A stretch of 23,006 nucleotides of DNA from an uncultured Parabacteroides sp. (GCA_934718155.1 CAKUZF010000042.1:1-23006); one strand, 5' to 3'. Shown: positions 14,395 through 22,524, counted from the first letter of the stretch. Notes: generated by a model from the sequence alone, not told the origin. Made by a program: numbers and translations.

Positions 14395-16129
14395 GGTCGG
14401 GTAGGGGGATACTGTCTGTTCGTATATCCTTGATCAGAAGCTGGATATAGGTGTTGCCATTGTAGGTGTTCTCTTCAATGGTGTAACAGATGTTGAAGGG
14501 CTTCATCTGCTTGATGTGCGCATTGTAGGCCTTCATCCCGAACGCAATGGCATGGATGGGCGTAGGCGAGTTGTCGCCAATCAGTTCCAGCTTCAGATGC
14601 TCCAGGCTTCTTCCTACCAGCTTGCTGGTGCCATAGTCCTTCACGTTGAGCGAGCAGAACACCGGCTTCTGGTTGTCGGGTCCGAAGGGGCTCATCTTTT
14701 TCAAGTCGTTCACGAACTTGGGCGTGATCTCCTTCAGGTCGAGTATCGTGTCGATGTCGATCTGCGGAATCATCTGCTCGGGATAGATCTCCTCGGCGGC
14801 CAGTTGCAGGAAGCGCTGCGTGAAAGCCTCCAGGTTCTCCTCCTTCAGCGAGAATCCGGCGGCGTAGGTGTGTCCGCCGAAGTTCTCCAGCAGATCGCGG
14901 CAGTTCTCGATCGCCTTGTAGATGTCGAAGCCGGTCACCGAGCGAGCCGATCCGGTGATGAACTCCGACGACTTGGTCAGCACCACCGCCGGGCGGTAAT
15001 ACTTCTCGGTCAGTCGGGAAGCCACGATGCCGATCACGCCCTTGTGCCAAGTGGGGTTGTAGACCACGACCGCCTTCTTGGCGTCGATGTCTTGCACCTG
15101 GTTGATGATGGCGTTGGCCTCGTCGGTGATCTTCTTGTCCAGCTCTCGTCGCTCTTCGTTGTATTGGTTGATGCTCTCGCTCTTCTCGCGGGCCACGTCG
15201 CGGTCTTTCGCCAGCAGCAGCTCTACCGCCTCCTTGCCGTTCATCATGCGGCCTGAGGCGTTGATGCGAGGGCCAATCTTAAACACGATGTCGCTGATGG
15301 TGATCTCCTTGCCCGTCAGTCCGCAAATGTCGATGATGCCTTTGATGCCCAGGCTCGGGTCGCTGTTGATCTGCTTCAGGCCGTAGTAGGCCAGGATGCG
15401 GTTCTCGCCCGTAATCGGCACGATGTCGGAGGCGATGCTCACGGCGCAAAACTCCAGCAGCCTCTCCAGCTCTTGCGTGGGGAAGTTGTTGCTCATGGCA
15501 AACGCTTGCATCAGCTTGAATCCCACGCCGCATCCCGAGAGGTGCTCGTAGGGATAGATGGAGTCGGAGCGCTTCGCGTCGAGCACCGCCACGGCATTGG
15601 GCAGCACGTCGTCGGGCATGTGGTGGTCGCAGATGATGAAGTCGATGCCTTTCTCCTTGGCATACTCAATCTTCTCGATAGCCTTTATGCCGCAGTCTAA
15701 CGAGATGATCAGGGTCACACCCTGCTCGGCGGCGTAGTCTATACCTTTGATGGAGATTCCACTGCCTTCGTCATACCGATCGGGGATGTAGTAATCCAGC
15801 GTCGATGTGTAGGGACGTAAATACTTGTACACCAGCGATACGGCCGTCGTCCCATCTACGTCGTAGTCGCCATACACTAAAATCTTCTCTTTGTCACCCA
15901 ACGCTTGGTTCAGTCGGTTCACCGCTTTCTCCATATCCGGCATAAGGAACGGGTCGTGCAGGTCGCTCAAACTGGGCTTGAAGAAACGTTTCGCCTCGTC
16001 GGCCGAGGTGATCCCTCGTTGGACGAGCAAAAGACTGATGACGGGACTGATGCCTAAATCAGCCGCCAATCGGTCCCTTTCACGTAACTCCTCGCTGGTT
16101 GGGGTTCGAAAGTTCCATTTGTTGATCAT
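14378..16129 (-). CDS. recJ: Single-stranded-DNA-specific exonuclease RecJ
   Basis: The 583-residue protein carries the DHH phosphoesterase motifs: GDYDVDG (87-93), LDCG (144-147) and CDHHMPDD (167-174). The DHHA1 region has SARS and NFGGHTYAAGFSL, where GGH is the conserved substrate-contact motif, and the C-terminus has an OB-like domain. RecJ degrades single-stranded DNA 5' to 3' in recombination, base-excision and mismatch repair, using Mn or Mg held by the Asp and His residues. All metal ligands are present and the length is normal. Its stop (14378-14380) lies inside the start region of recQ, giving a recJ-recQ unit that couples resection and unwinding. A long nested inverted repeat lies upstream at 16168-16222. 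Confidence 0.97.
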   Translation of the reverse strand: MINKWNFRTPTSEELRERDRLAADLGISPVISLLLVQRGITSADEAKRFFKPSLSDLHDPFLMPDMEKAVNRLNQALGDKEKILVYGDYDVDGTTAVSLVYKYLRPYTSTLDYYIPDRYDEGSGISIKGIDYAAEQGVTLIISLDCGIKAIEKIEYAKEKGIDFIICDHHMPDDVLPNAVAVLDAKRSDSIYPYEHLSGCGVGFKLMQAFAMSNNFPTQELERLLEFCAVSIASDIVPITGENRILAYYGLKQINSDPSLGIKGIIDICGLTGKEITISDIVFKIGPRINASGRMMNGKEAVELLLAKDRDVAREKSESINQYNEERRELDKKITDEANAIINQVQDIDAKKAVVVYNPTWHKGVIGIVASRLTEKYYRPAVVLTKSSEFITGSARSVTGFDIYKAIENCRDLLENFGGHTYAAGFSLKEENLEAFTQRFLQLAAEEIYPEQMIPQIDIDTILDLKEITPKFVNDLKKMSPFGPDNQKPVFCSLNVKDYGTSKLVGRSLEHLKLELIGDNSPTPIHAIAFGMKAYNAHIKQMKPFNICYTIEENTYNGNTYIQLLIKDIRTDSIPLPDHGPLP

Positions 16130-16167
16130 TATATATCATTTTTTTTCTTTTATCAAGTTGTTCGTTG

Positions 16168-16222
16168 GCAGGCGTTTCGTTGTGCTTCTCCTTGGCCTTT
16201 CCCGCCAAGACGCAAAGCCTGC
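16168..16222. repeat. Nested inverted repeat upstream of recJ
   Basis: The outer arms 16168-16180 and 16210-16222 pair at 11 of 13 positions (GCAGGC/GCCTGC perfect). Inside, CTTGGC (16191-16196) pairs with GCCAAG (16204-16209) around a 7-base loop. It lies in the 225-bp divergent region between recJ and tsaC, about 40 bases before the recJ start, so it may sit in the recJ leader RNA. The rest of this region is T-rich with the tsaC promoter. Confidence 0.5.
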
Positions 16223-16306
16223 TTAGTTTTTCAACCCGTAAAAATAGGCATTAAAAAGGATATTCAGACCAACTCTTTCCGAAATTTGATTTTTTGTTGT
16301 GTTTTT

Positions 16307-16336
16307 TTTGAAATCGGAGAATCATTTGTATTTTTG
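16307..16336 (+). promoter_or_regulatory. Promoter of tsaC and downstream genes
   Basis: TTTG (16307-16310), 18 bases, then TATTTTTG (16329-16336), an exact TAnnTTTG match 18 bases before the ATG at 16355. Its position inside a longer open frame that begins at 16286 argues that the true start is 16355. Confidence 0.65.
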
Positions 16337-16354
16337 CCTCATATTCGGAAAGAA

Positions 16355-16915
16355 ATGGTAGAAGATATTAAGAAAGCATGTGAAGTGATGGCCGCGGGGG
16401 GACTGATTCTTTACCCTACGGACACGATATGGGGTATAGGATGCGACGCGACCAACGAGGAGGCCGTACGCAAAGTGTATGCGCTGAAGCATCGGTCGGA
16501 CCATAAGGCCATGTTGGTCTTGCTTGATAGCAGCGCCAAACTGGATTACTATGTGCAAGACGTACCTGAGATGGCATGGGACTTGATCGAACTGGCCGAT
16601 ACGCCTTTGACGATTATCTACGACAAGGCCCGCAATTTGGCTCCTAACCTGATAGGCGAGGATGGAAGCATTGGCATCCGCATTACGCAAGAGCCCTTCT
16701 CGCATCGGTTGTGCGAGCGCTTCCGTAAGCCGCTGGTCTCCACCTCGGCCAACGTGAGTGGCGAGCCTTCGCCCGCCAACTTCAGCGAGATCTCTGACGA
16801 GATCAAGCAGGGCGTGGATTACATTGTTGGGTATCGACAAGATGATATGAGCAAGGCCGCTCCTTCGCACATCATGAAGCTGGGCGCGGGCGGCTTGGTG
16901 AAGATTATCCGATAA
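16355..16915 (+). CDS. tsaC: L-threonylcarbamoyladenylate synthase (YrdC/Sua5 family)
   Basis: The 186-residue protein makes threonylcarbamoyl-AMP from Thr, bicarbonate and ATP, the first step of t6A modification of tRNAs reading ANN codons. It has the YrdC features: LYPTDTIWGIGCDA (19-32), the KHR motif (45-47), a KAMLVLL strand, SIGIRI (105-110) and STSANVSGEPSP (129-140). It has no C-terminal Sua5 domain. The frame is open from 16286, but I start at 16355: the preceding codons overlap the predicted promoter, and the protein from Met at 16355 matches the family N-terminus. The next gene begins 6 bases after the stop. Confidence 0.95.
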   Translation: MVEDIKKACEVMAAGGLILYPTDTIWGIGCDATNEEAVRKVYALKHRSDHKAMLVLLDSSAKLDYYVQDVPEMAWDLIELADTPLTIIYDKARNLAPNLIGEDGSIGIRITQEPFSHRLCERFRKPLVSTSANVSGEPSPANFSEISDEIKQGVDYIVGYRQDDMSKAAPSHIMKLGAGGLVKIIR

Positions 16916-16921
16916 ATCGTG

Positions 16922-18280
16922 ATGAACCGTAATCTGCAAGCAAGCAAATACATTGTCGCCGACTTCGTGATGTCGTCGGTAGCCTGGTTGCTCTTCAACC
17001 TGGTGCGCTATCGGGAGATTGCGGTTCATGAGGGGTTTGCCGACGTGTGGTCGTTTTTGCTGCACTCCACCTCGTTGTGGGGGCAGCTGCTGGCTCCTTG
17101 CGGGTGGGTGGCCCTCTTCTGGCTGTCGGGCTATTACAACAAGCCGTTTGGCAAGTCGCGCATCACGGAGTTGTTCTCTACCTTTGTGACGGTATCGATC
17201 GGCGTGGTGATTCTCTTTTTCACGTTGATATTGAATGATCTGCCGCTCTCTTATCAGATCTATTACGATGTGTTCTTTGCCCTTTGGGGCTTCCAGTTCG
17301 TCTGCGTCTATACGGCTCGGTTTTGCATCACGCAGGCCGGCAAGCGGAAGATGAAGCGAGGCGAATGGGCTTTGCGGGTGTTGATTATCGGAACGGGTCC
17401 AAGGGCAAGGCGTGTGGCGGCTGATTTGGATCGGTTGGGCTATAGGGTGTTGCAACCTGTTGCGGCAGGCGAGGTGGATCGACTGGGTGAGCGATTCGCT
17501 GGCGAGCCAGCCGATGAGCTGGTGGTCGCCTTAGAGGCCGACGAGCAGCGGCAGTTGCAAGACATCATCTATTCCTTATATAAATATAAGTGTCCGATCA
17601 AGGTGTGGATCGATCAGTCGGTCCCCTTCTCGAAGGTGAAGATCAAGACGGTGGAGGATGTCCCCTTGGTCGATCTGACCGACAACCATTTTCTCCCCGT
17701 CGAGCAAAACGTAAAGTGGCTGATGGACAAGTTGTGTGCCGCCGTGGCGTTGCTTCTGCTTTCGCCCCTTTTCCTCTACATCGCTTGGCGGGTGAAGCGC
17801 GATTCCAAGGGACCCGTCTTCTTCTGCCAAGAGCGCATTGGCTATATGGGGAAGCCTTTCCTTATTTATAAGTTCCGCACGATGTATGTGGATGCCGAGC
17901 GGGGAGGGCCGCTGCTCTCGTCGGAAGACGATCCGCGCATCACCCCCTTTGGCAAAGTGTTGCGCAAGTACCGCTTAGACGAGTTGCCGCAGTTCTGGAA
18001 TGTGCTGAAGGGCGATATGTCGCTGGTAGGCCCGCGGCCTGAGCGGCGTTACTTCATCGACCAGATTGTGCGGAAGGCCCCCTTCTATTACCTGCTGCAC
18101 AACGTGCGCCCCGGCATCACCTCGTTAGGCATGGTGAAGTATGGCTATGCGGGCAATGTCGATCAGATGATCGAGCGTTTGGAATACGACCGAATGTATT
18201 ACGAGAATATGTCTTTGATGTTAGACCTGACCATCCTGATTTATACGGTGCGGACGGTCTTTACGGGCAAAGGCGTTTAG
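16922..18280 (+). CDS. Polyprenyl-phosphate sugar-1-phosphate transferase (WbaP/EpsL-type)
   Basis: The 452-residue protein is an initiating glycosyl-phosphate transferase for surface polysaccharide. It has four N-terminal membrane segments (about 10-30, 53-71, 87-105, 115-132) and a cytoplasmic Rossmann-like domain with VLIIGTGPRARR (153-164). Another membrane segment follows (about 268-287). The catalytic domain has FFCQERIG (300-307), KFRTM (317-321), the Asp353-Glu354 pair in YRLDELPQFWNVL, and GDMSLVGPRPE (364-374). The enzyme moves a sugar phosphate from a nucleotide sugar to undecaprenyl phosphate. I choose ATG 16922 over the GTG directly before it. No glycosyltransferases or Wzx/Wzy genes are adjacent, so the gene is orphaned from a capsule locus. 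It lies only 6 bases after tsaC. Confidence 0.93.
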   Translation: MNRNLQASKYIVADFVMSSVAWLLFNLVRYREIAVHEGFADVWSFLLHSTSLWGQLLAPCGWVALFWLSGYYNKPFGKSRITELFSTFVTVSIGVVILFFTLILNDLPLSYQIYYDVFFALWGFQFVCVYTARFCITQAGKRKMKRGEWALRVLIIGTGPRARRVAADLDRLGYRVLQPVAAGEVDRLGERFAGEPADELVVALEADEQRQLQDIIYSLYKYKCPIKVWIDQSVPFSKVKIKTVEDVPLVDLTDNHFLPVEQNVKWLMDKLCAAVALLLLSPLFLYIAWRVKRDSKGPVFFCQERIGYMGKPFLIYKFRTMYVDAERGGPLLSSEDDPRITPFGKVLRKYRLDELPQFWNVLKGDMSLVGPRPERRYFIDQIVRKAPFYYLLHNVRPGITSLGMVKYGYAGNVDQMIERLEYDRMYYENMSLMLDLTILIYTVRTVFTGKGV

Positions 18281-18335
18281 TCGGCGAATGTGAGTTTAAT
18301 AGTGTTATAAAAAGAAACATAGTAGTGATTGAACT

Positions 18336-20120
18336 ATGGCAAAAGACAATTTATTCTATCGCTTTCTCCTGTGGCGTGAGCAGCACATCAAGGAGAAGCA
18401 CTTTATCTTGATCATCAGTTTCTTGGTGGGAATCTGCACCGCTGCGGCAGCTATCATCTTGAAGCAACTGATCCATTTCATCCAGCATCTGCTGACTGGT
18501 AATTTCGATGTGGCGGGAGCCAACTACCTCTATCTGCTCTATCCGGTGATCGGTATCCTGTTGGCGGGTCTTTTCGTGAAATACATCGTCAGAGACGACA
18601 TCAGTCATGGTGTGACGAAGATTCTTTATGCCATCTCGCAACGGAAGAGCCGCATCAAGCCGCATAACACGTGGACTTCCATCGTGGCCAGCTCGGTGAC
18701 GATCGGCTTTGGTGGATCAGTCGGAGCCGAGGCTCCTATTGTGTTGACGGGTGCGGCCATCGGTTCCAACCTGGGCCGCGTCTTCAAGATGGAGCAGAAG
18801 ACCTTGATGCTGCTTGTTGGTTGTGGCGCGGCGGGAGCTATCGCCGGAATCTTTAAGGCGCCCATCGCCGGCTTGGTGTTCGTGGTCGAGGTGTTGATGC
18901 TCGATTTAACCATGACTTCGGTGATGCCGCTGCTGATCTCTTCGGTGACGGCGGCCACGATGTCTTACATCTTCACGGGCACGGAAGCCATGTTTAAGTT
19001 CTCGCAGACCGAGGCGTTCGACCTGGAGCGCATCCCTTATGTGTTGTTGCTGGGTGTTTTCTGCGGATTGATCTCGCTCTATTTCACCCGCGTGATGAAT
19101 CGGGTGGAGGGCTTCTATCGCAAGTTGGGCACCTATTGGCGCAAGTTCCTGATGGGAGGCGTGATGTTGAGTGTGCTGATCTTCCTTTTCCCGCCTCTCT
19201 ACGGCGAGGGTTACGACACGATTGGCTCGCTGCTGAATGGCCAGTTCTCGCACATCATGGATAAGAGTCTTTTCTATGGGCTGAACGACACCTATTTCGG
19301 CGTGGTCTTCTTTCTGGTCTTGATCCTTCTGACCAAGGTGTTCGCTTCGAGCGCGACCAATGCCGGAGGCGGTTGTGGTGGTATTTTCGCACCCAGTTTG
19401 TACTTGGGATGTATCGCGGGCTTCGTGTTTGCCCACACCTCCAACTTCTTCCCCTTCACGATGTATCTCTCCGAGAAGAACTTCGCCCTGCTGGGTATGG
19501 CAGGCATCATGTCGGGTGTCATGCACGCCCCGTTGACCGGTGTCTTCCTGATTGCCGAGCTGACGGGTGGTTACGACCTCTTCTTGCCCTTGATGATTGT
19601 CTCCATCGGTTCATACCTGACCATCCTGATGTTCGAGCCTCACAGTATCTACTCCATGCGTTTGGCGCAGAAGGGCGAGCTGTTGACGCACCACAAGGAT
19701 AAGGCCGTCTTGACCCTGTTGGAGGTGGATAGCGTGATCGAGAAAGACTTCCAGACGGTTTCGCCCGAGATGTCGTTGGGCGATATGGTGAAGGTCATTT
19801 CCCACTGTGCGCGCAACACCTTCCCCGTGGTCGACGAGCGAGGCGTGCTGCTGGGTATTGTCTTGCTCGATAATATCCGCAACATCATGTTCCGCCCCGA
19901 GCTGTACAATCGCTTCAAGGTGTCGAAATTCATGGTCTCCGCACCCGCCAAGATCCTGGTCAATACGCCCATGGATAAGATCATGGAGACCTTCGACGAC
20001 ACGAAGGCCTGGAACCTGCCCGTGGTCGACGAGCGAGGCCACTACATTGGTTTTATGTCGAAATCAAAGATATTCAACTCTTACCGAGAGGTGTTGGTCG
20101 ACAACTTTTCCGGTGATTAA
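18336..20120 (+). CDS. ClC-family chloride channel with C-terminal CBS pair
   Basis: The 594-residue membrane protein has the ClC fold (about 22-435) and two CBS domains (about 471-525 and 528-585). The gating glutamate is kept: Glu132 in GGSVGAEAP. The filter region GGIFAPSL (348-355) and the central tyrosine (Tyr439 in EPHSIYSMRL) are also present. The internal proton glutamate of E. coli ClC (Glu203, in FIIEE) aligns with Val186 in FVVEVLM; Val at this position is typical of ClC channels rather than 2Cl-/H+ exchangers. The usual GSGIP loop is replaced by SHGVT (90-94). The CBS pair probably senses adenine nucleotides. It precedes fmt without a gap: the stop at 20118-20120 abuts an in-frame ATG. 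Confidence 0.93.
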   Translation: MAKDNLFYRFLLWREQHIKEKHFILIISFLVGICTAAAAIILKQLIHFIQHLLTGNFDVAGANYLYLLYPVIGILLAGLFVKYIVRDDISHGVTKILYAISQRKSRIKPHNTWTSIVASSVTIGFGGSVGAEAPIVLTGAAIGSNLGRVFKMEQKTLMLLVGCGAAGAIAGIFKAPIAGLVFVVEVLMLDLTMTSVMPLLISSVTAATMSYIFTGTEAMFKFSQTEAFDLERIPYVLLLGVFCGLISLYFTRVMNRVEGFYRKLGTYWRKFLMGGVMLSVLIFLFPPLYGEGYDTIGSLLNGQFSHIMDKSLFYGLNDTYFGVVFFLVLILLTKVFASSATNAGGGCGGIFAPSLYLGCIAGFVFAHTSNFFPFTMYLSEKNFALLGMAGIMSGVMHAPLTGVFLIAELTGGYDLFLPLMIVSIGSYLTILMFEPHSIYSMRLAQKGELLTHHKDKAVLTLLEVDSVIEKDFQTVSPEMSLGDMVKVISHCARNTFPVVDERGVLLGIVLLDNIRNIMFRPELYNRFKVSKFMVSAPAKILVNTPMDKIMETFDDTKAWNLPVVDERGHYIGFMSKSKIFNSYREVLVDNFSGD

Positions 20121-20144
20121 ATGGTTATACCTAAAAATTTTTGT

Positions 20145-21122
20145 ATGGATAAAAAAGCATTACGAATTGTATATATGGGCACGCCCGACTTTGCGGTCGA
20201 AAGCCTGCGTGCCTTGGTGGAAGGCGGTTACAACGTGGTGGGAGTCATTACGATGCCCGACAAGCCGATGGGTCGCCATGGCAGTGTGTTGCAAGCCTGT
20301 GCGGTGAAGCAGTATGCGCAATCGGTAGGGCTGCCCGTGTTGCAACCCGCGAAACTGAAAGACGAAGACTTCTTGGCCGAGTTGAAGGCGTTGCGAGCCG
20401 ACCTGCAAATTGTGGTGGCCTTCCGCATGTTGCCTGAAGTGGTGTGGAGTATGCCTCGCTTGGGCACATTCAACCTTCACGCCTCGCTGCTGCCGCAGTA
20501 TCGAGGAGCGGCTCCGATCAACTGGGCTGTGATCAATGGCGACACCGAGACGGGCGTGACAACCTTCTTCCTGACTCACGAGATTGACACGGGGCGCATC
20601 ATTCGCCAGAAGCGTTTGCCGATTGCTGAGACCGACGATGTGGGAACTGTTCACGATGCCTTGATGCGGATGGGTGCGCGACTGGTGACGGAGACGGTCG
20701 ATCTTCTGCTCGAGAACGAGTCGCTGGAGACGATCCCGCAAGAACAGCTCTACGTGCATGAGTCCGACCTGCGTCCGGCTCCGAAAATCTTCAAAGACAC
20801 CTGCCGTATCGCTTGGAAGCAGCCTTTGAAGAGCATCTACAACTTCATCCGCGGCCTCTCGCCCTATCCTGCGGCCTGGACGGAACTGGTCTCACCCGAA
20901 GGGGGCGTGCAGACATTAAAGATCTACCAGACGGAAATGCGTGAGGCGGCGCACAACTTCCCCATCGGCAGCTTGCACACCGATCGCAAAAGCTATTTGG
21001 AGGTAGCGGTCAGTGGTGGTTTCCTGCGCCTGCTCTCGGTGCAGTTGGCCGGCAAGAAGCGTATGCCGATCGCCGACTTCCTGAATGGATGTAAACAAGT
21101 GACTGAATTTCATGTAGAATAA
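20145..21122 (+). CDS. fmt: Methionyl-tRNA formyltransferase
   Basis: The 325-residue protein formylates the amino group of initiator Met-tRNA using 10-formyltetrahydrofolate. It has the N-terminal nucleotide-like fold IVYMGTPDFAVESL and the substrate loop KPMGRHGSVLQ. The catalytic stretch NLHASLLPQYRGAAPINWAV carries the conserved Asn, His and SLLP, and ETGVTTFFLTHEIDTG holds the catalytic Asp region. A C-terminal OB-like tRNA-binding domain covers about 210-325. An upstream ATG at 20121 would add eight residues (MVIPKNFC), but the ATG at 20145 (MDKKALRIVYMG) matches the normal family N-terminus. It lies 24 bases after the ClC gene and 4 bases before the metal permease. Confidence 0.96.
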   Translation: MDKKALRIVYMGTPDFAVESLRALVEGGYNVVGVITMPDKPMGRHGSVLQACAVKQYAQSVGLPVLQPAKLKDEDFLAELKALRADLQIVVAFRMLPEVVWSMPRLGTFNLHASLLPQYRGAAPINWAVINGDTETGVTTFFLTHEIDTGRIIRQKRLPIAETDDVGTVHDALMRMGARLVTETVDLLLENESLETIPQEQLYVHESDLRPAPKIFKDTCRIAWKQPLKSIYNFIRGLSPYPAAWTELVSPEGGVQTLKIYQTEMREAAHNFPIGSLHTDRKSYLEVAVSGGFLRLLSVQLAGKKRMPIADFLNGCKQVTEFHVE

Positions 21123-21126
21123 ACCT

Positions 21127-22350
21127 ATGCAGCTGATCTTATCTTTATTTTATATGCTCAACGAGATGTCTCCCTACATCTTGTTGGGTTTTCTGATAGC
21201 GGGCCTCATGCATGCCTTTGTGCCGCAGCGCACCTTTGCCCGCCATCTGTCGGGTAGAGGCGTAAAAGCCGTTGTCAAGTCGGCCTTGATTGGTGTGCCC
21301 TTGCCCCTCTGTTCGTGTGGCGTATTGCCCACGGCCATCGCTATGCGTCGCAACGGCGCATCTCGTGCCGCCGCTACCTCTTTCTTGATTGCTACGCCGC
21401 AAACGGGAGTAGACAGTATCGCTGCCACATGGTCGTTGTTGGGGCCAGCGTTCGCCGCTGTCCGTCCCATTGCTGCTTTGCTGACTGCTGTGTTGGGAGG
21501 CGTGTTGGTTGGTCGTTTTGAGGAGGAAACACCTGCCGCTTCCTGCCAGTCGGGCTGTGAGTTAACCGATGCTCCCCAGAGCTTTGCAGCCAAATGTCGA
21601 GCCGCCCTTCGGTATGGCTTTGTCGATCTGGTAGGCAGTATTGGCAGCTGGCTGGTAGCCGGTTTGCTGATCGCCGCACTGATCACGGTCTATGTGCCGG
21701 CCGACTTCTTCTCGGTGTTGGGCAGCAAGCCGCTGTTCTCTATGATCGCCGTGCTGGTCATCGCCATCCCGATGTATGTCTGTGCCACAGGCTCTATCCC
21801 TATAGCCATGTCGCTGATCATGAAAGGGCTATCGCCCGGAACCGCATTTGTTTTGCTGATGGCCGGTCCGGCGGCAAACTTCGCCTCTTTCACCCTGATC
21901 TCTCGCGAGATGGGTCGTAAGGCCGCAGTGCTCTATTTGGTCTCCATCGTCTGCGGAGCGATGGCCTTTGGCTTAGCCATCGACTATCTGTTGCCCGCCG
22001 AATGGTTTCAGATAGGCCCTATGCATGCCCATGCCGGCCATGCGCACATGCAAGGGTGGCTCCCCAACGTCAGTTCAGCCGTGCTGGTGCTGATGCTTCT
22101 TTACTCATTTATCAAACGATTTATTAATCAGAAAACTATAAAAGCAACAACCATGACAAAGGAATACACCATTATTGGGATGAACTGCCCGCATTGCCAG
22201 GCAACCGTGACGAAGAGCATCGCAGCCGTGAAAGGCGTGAGCGAAGTGAACGTAAACCTCTCGACAGGCATTGCCACCGTAGCGGGCGAGCACGACACCG
22301 ACGAACTGATTGCCGCTGTGCGCAACGCCGGGTTCGACGTGCGTCAGTAA
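21127..22350 (+). CDS. SO_0444-type Cu/Zn efflux permease fused to an HMA metal-binding domain
   Basis: This 407-residue protein joins two parts. Residues 1-330 are a COG0701-type permease of about eight membrane segments, with the metal-pathway motif PLCSCGVLP (60-68), a CQSGC loop (140-144), a MAGPAANFASFTL stretch (245-257) and a His-rich MHAHAGHAHM loop (299-308). Residues 343-407 are a heavy-metal-associated domain with GMNCPHC (Cys354, Cys357), as in CopZ and the N-termini of Cu-ATPases. The family exports thiophilic metals such as Cu or Zn, and the HMA domain probably delivers or senses the ion. The linker (331-342) is AT-rich, and an in-frame ATG at 22153 begins the HMA domain with MTKEY, so a free chaperone might also be made. 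Confidence 0.9.
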   Translation: MQLILSLFYMLNEMSPYILLGFLIAGLMHAFVPQRTFARHLSGRGVKAVVKSALIGVPLPLCSCGVLPTAIAMRRNGASRAAATSFLIATPQTGVDSIAATWSLLGPAFAAVRPIAALLTAVLGGVLVGRFEEETPAASCQSGCELTDAPQSFAAKCRAALRYGFVDLVGSIGSWLVAGLLIAALITVYVPADFFSVLGSKPLFSMIAVLVIAIPMYVCATGSIPIAMSLIMKGLSPGTAFVLLMAGPAANFASFTLISREMGRKAAVLYLVSIVCGAMAFGLAIDYLLPAEWFQIGPMHAHAGHAHMQGWLPNVSSAVLVLMLLYSFIKRFINQKTIKATTMTKEYTIIGMNCPHCQATVTKSIAAVKGVSEVNVNLSTGIATVAGEHDTDELIAAVRNAGFDVRQ

Positions 22351-22376
22351 GAAGCCGCAAGGCGCAAGAGGATAAT

Positions 22377-22417
22377 AAAGGGCGGACGCATCATACTCTC
22401 AGATGCGCCCGCCCTTT
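22377..22417 (+). terminator. Hairpin terminator after the metal permease
   Basis: AAAGGGCGG (22377-22385) plus CGCATC (22387-22392) pair with GATGCG (22402-22407) and CCGCCCTTT (22409-22417): 15 bp, one mismatch, 9-base loop. It starts 26 bases after the stop and ends with only three T, so it may terminate factor-independently in both directions or protect the 3' end. Confidence 0.7.
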
Positions 22418-22436
22418 CTGTGTGTGCCCTCCCAAA

Positions 22437-22524
22437 CTCGCAAGCTTGCGACTTCTCACCTCGTAAGCTTGCGACTACCCCTACTCGTAAGCTTGCGGCT
22501 CAACCTCCCGATAGCTTGCGACTT
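22437..22524. repeat. Four-unit palindromic repeat array, period 23-24 bp
   Basis: The core AGCTTGCG occurs at 22443, 22466, 22490 and 22513 (spacings 23, 24, 23), usually as TAAGCTTGCGACT. The first copy sits in a perfect 12-base palindrome CGCAAGCTTGCG; the others decay from it. Spacer bases differ. The array lies between the permease terminator and AT-rich DNA. I see no coding signal in this 308-base gap. Confidence 0.75.

Noticed and set aside
16322..17455. Minus-strand open frame (377 codons) across tsaC and the sugar transferase
   Set aside because: It spans two clear plus-strand genes and runs through the tsaC promoter; it has no recognisable domain.
22437..22524. CRISPR array
   Set aside because: The core is only 8-13 bp with 10-15 bp gaps, too short for repeats and spacers, and no cas gene is nearby.
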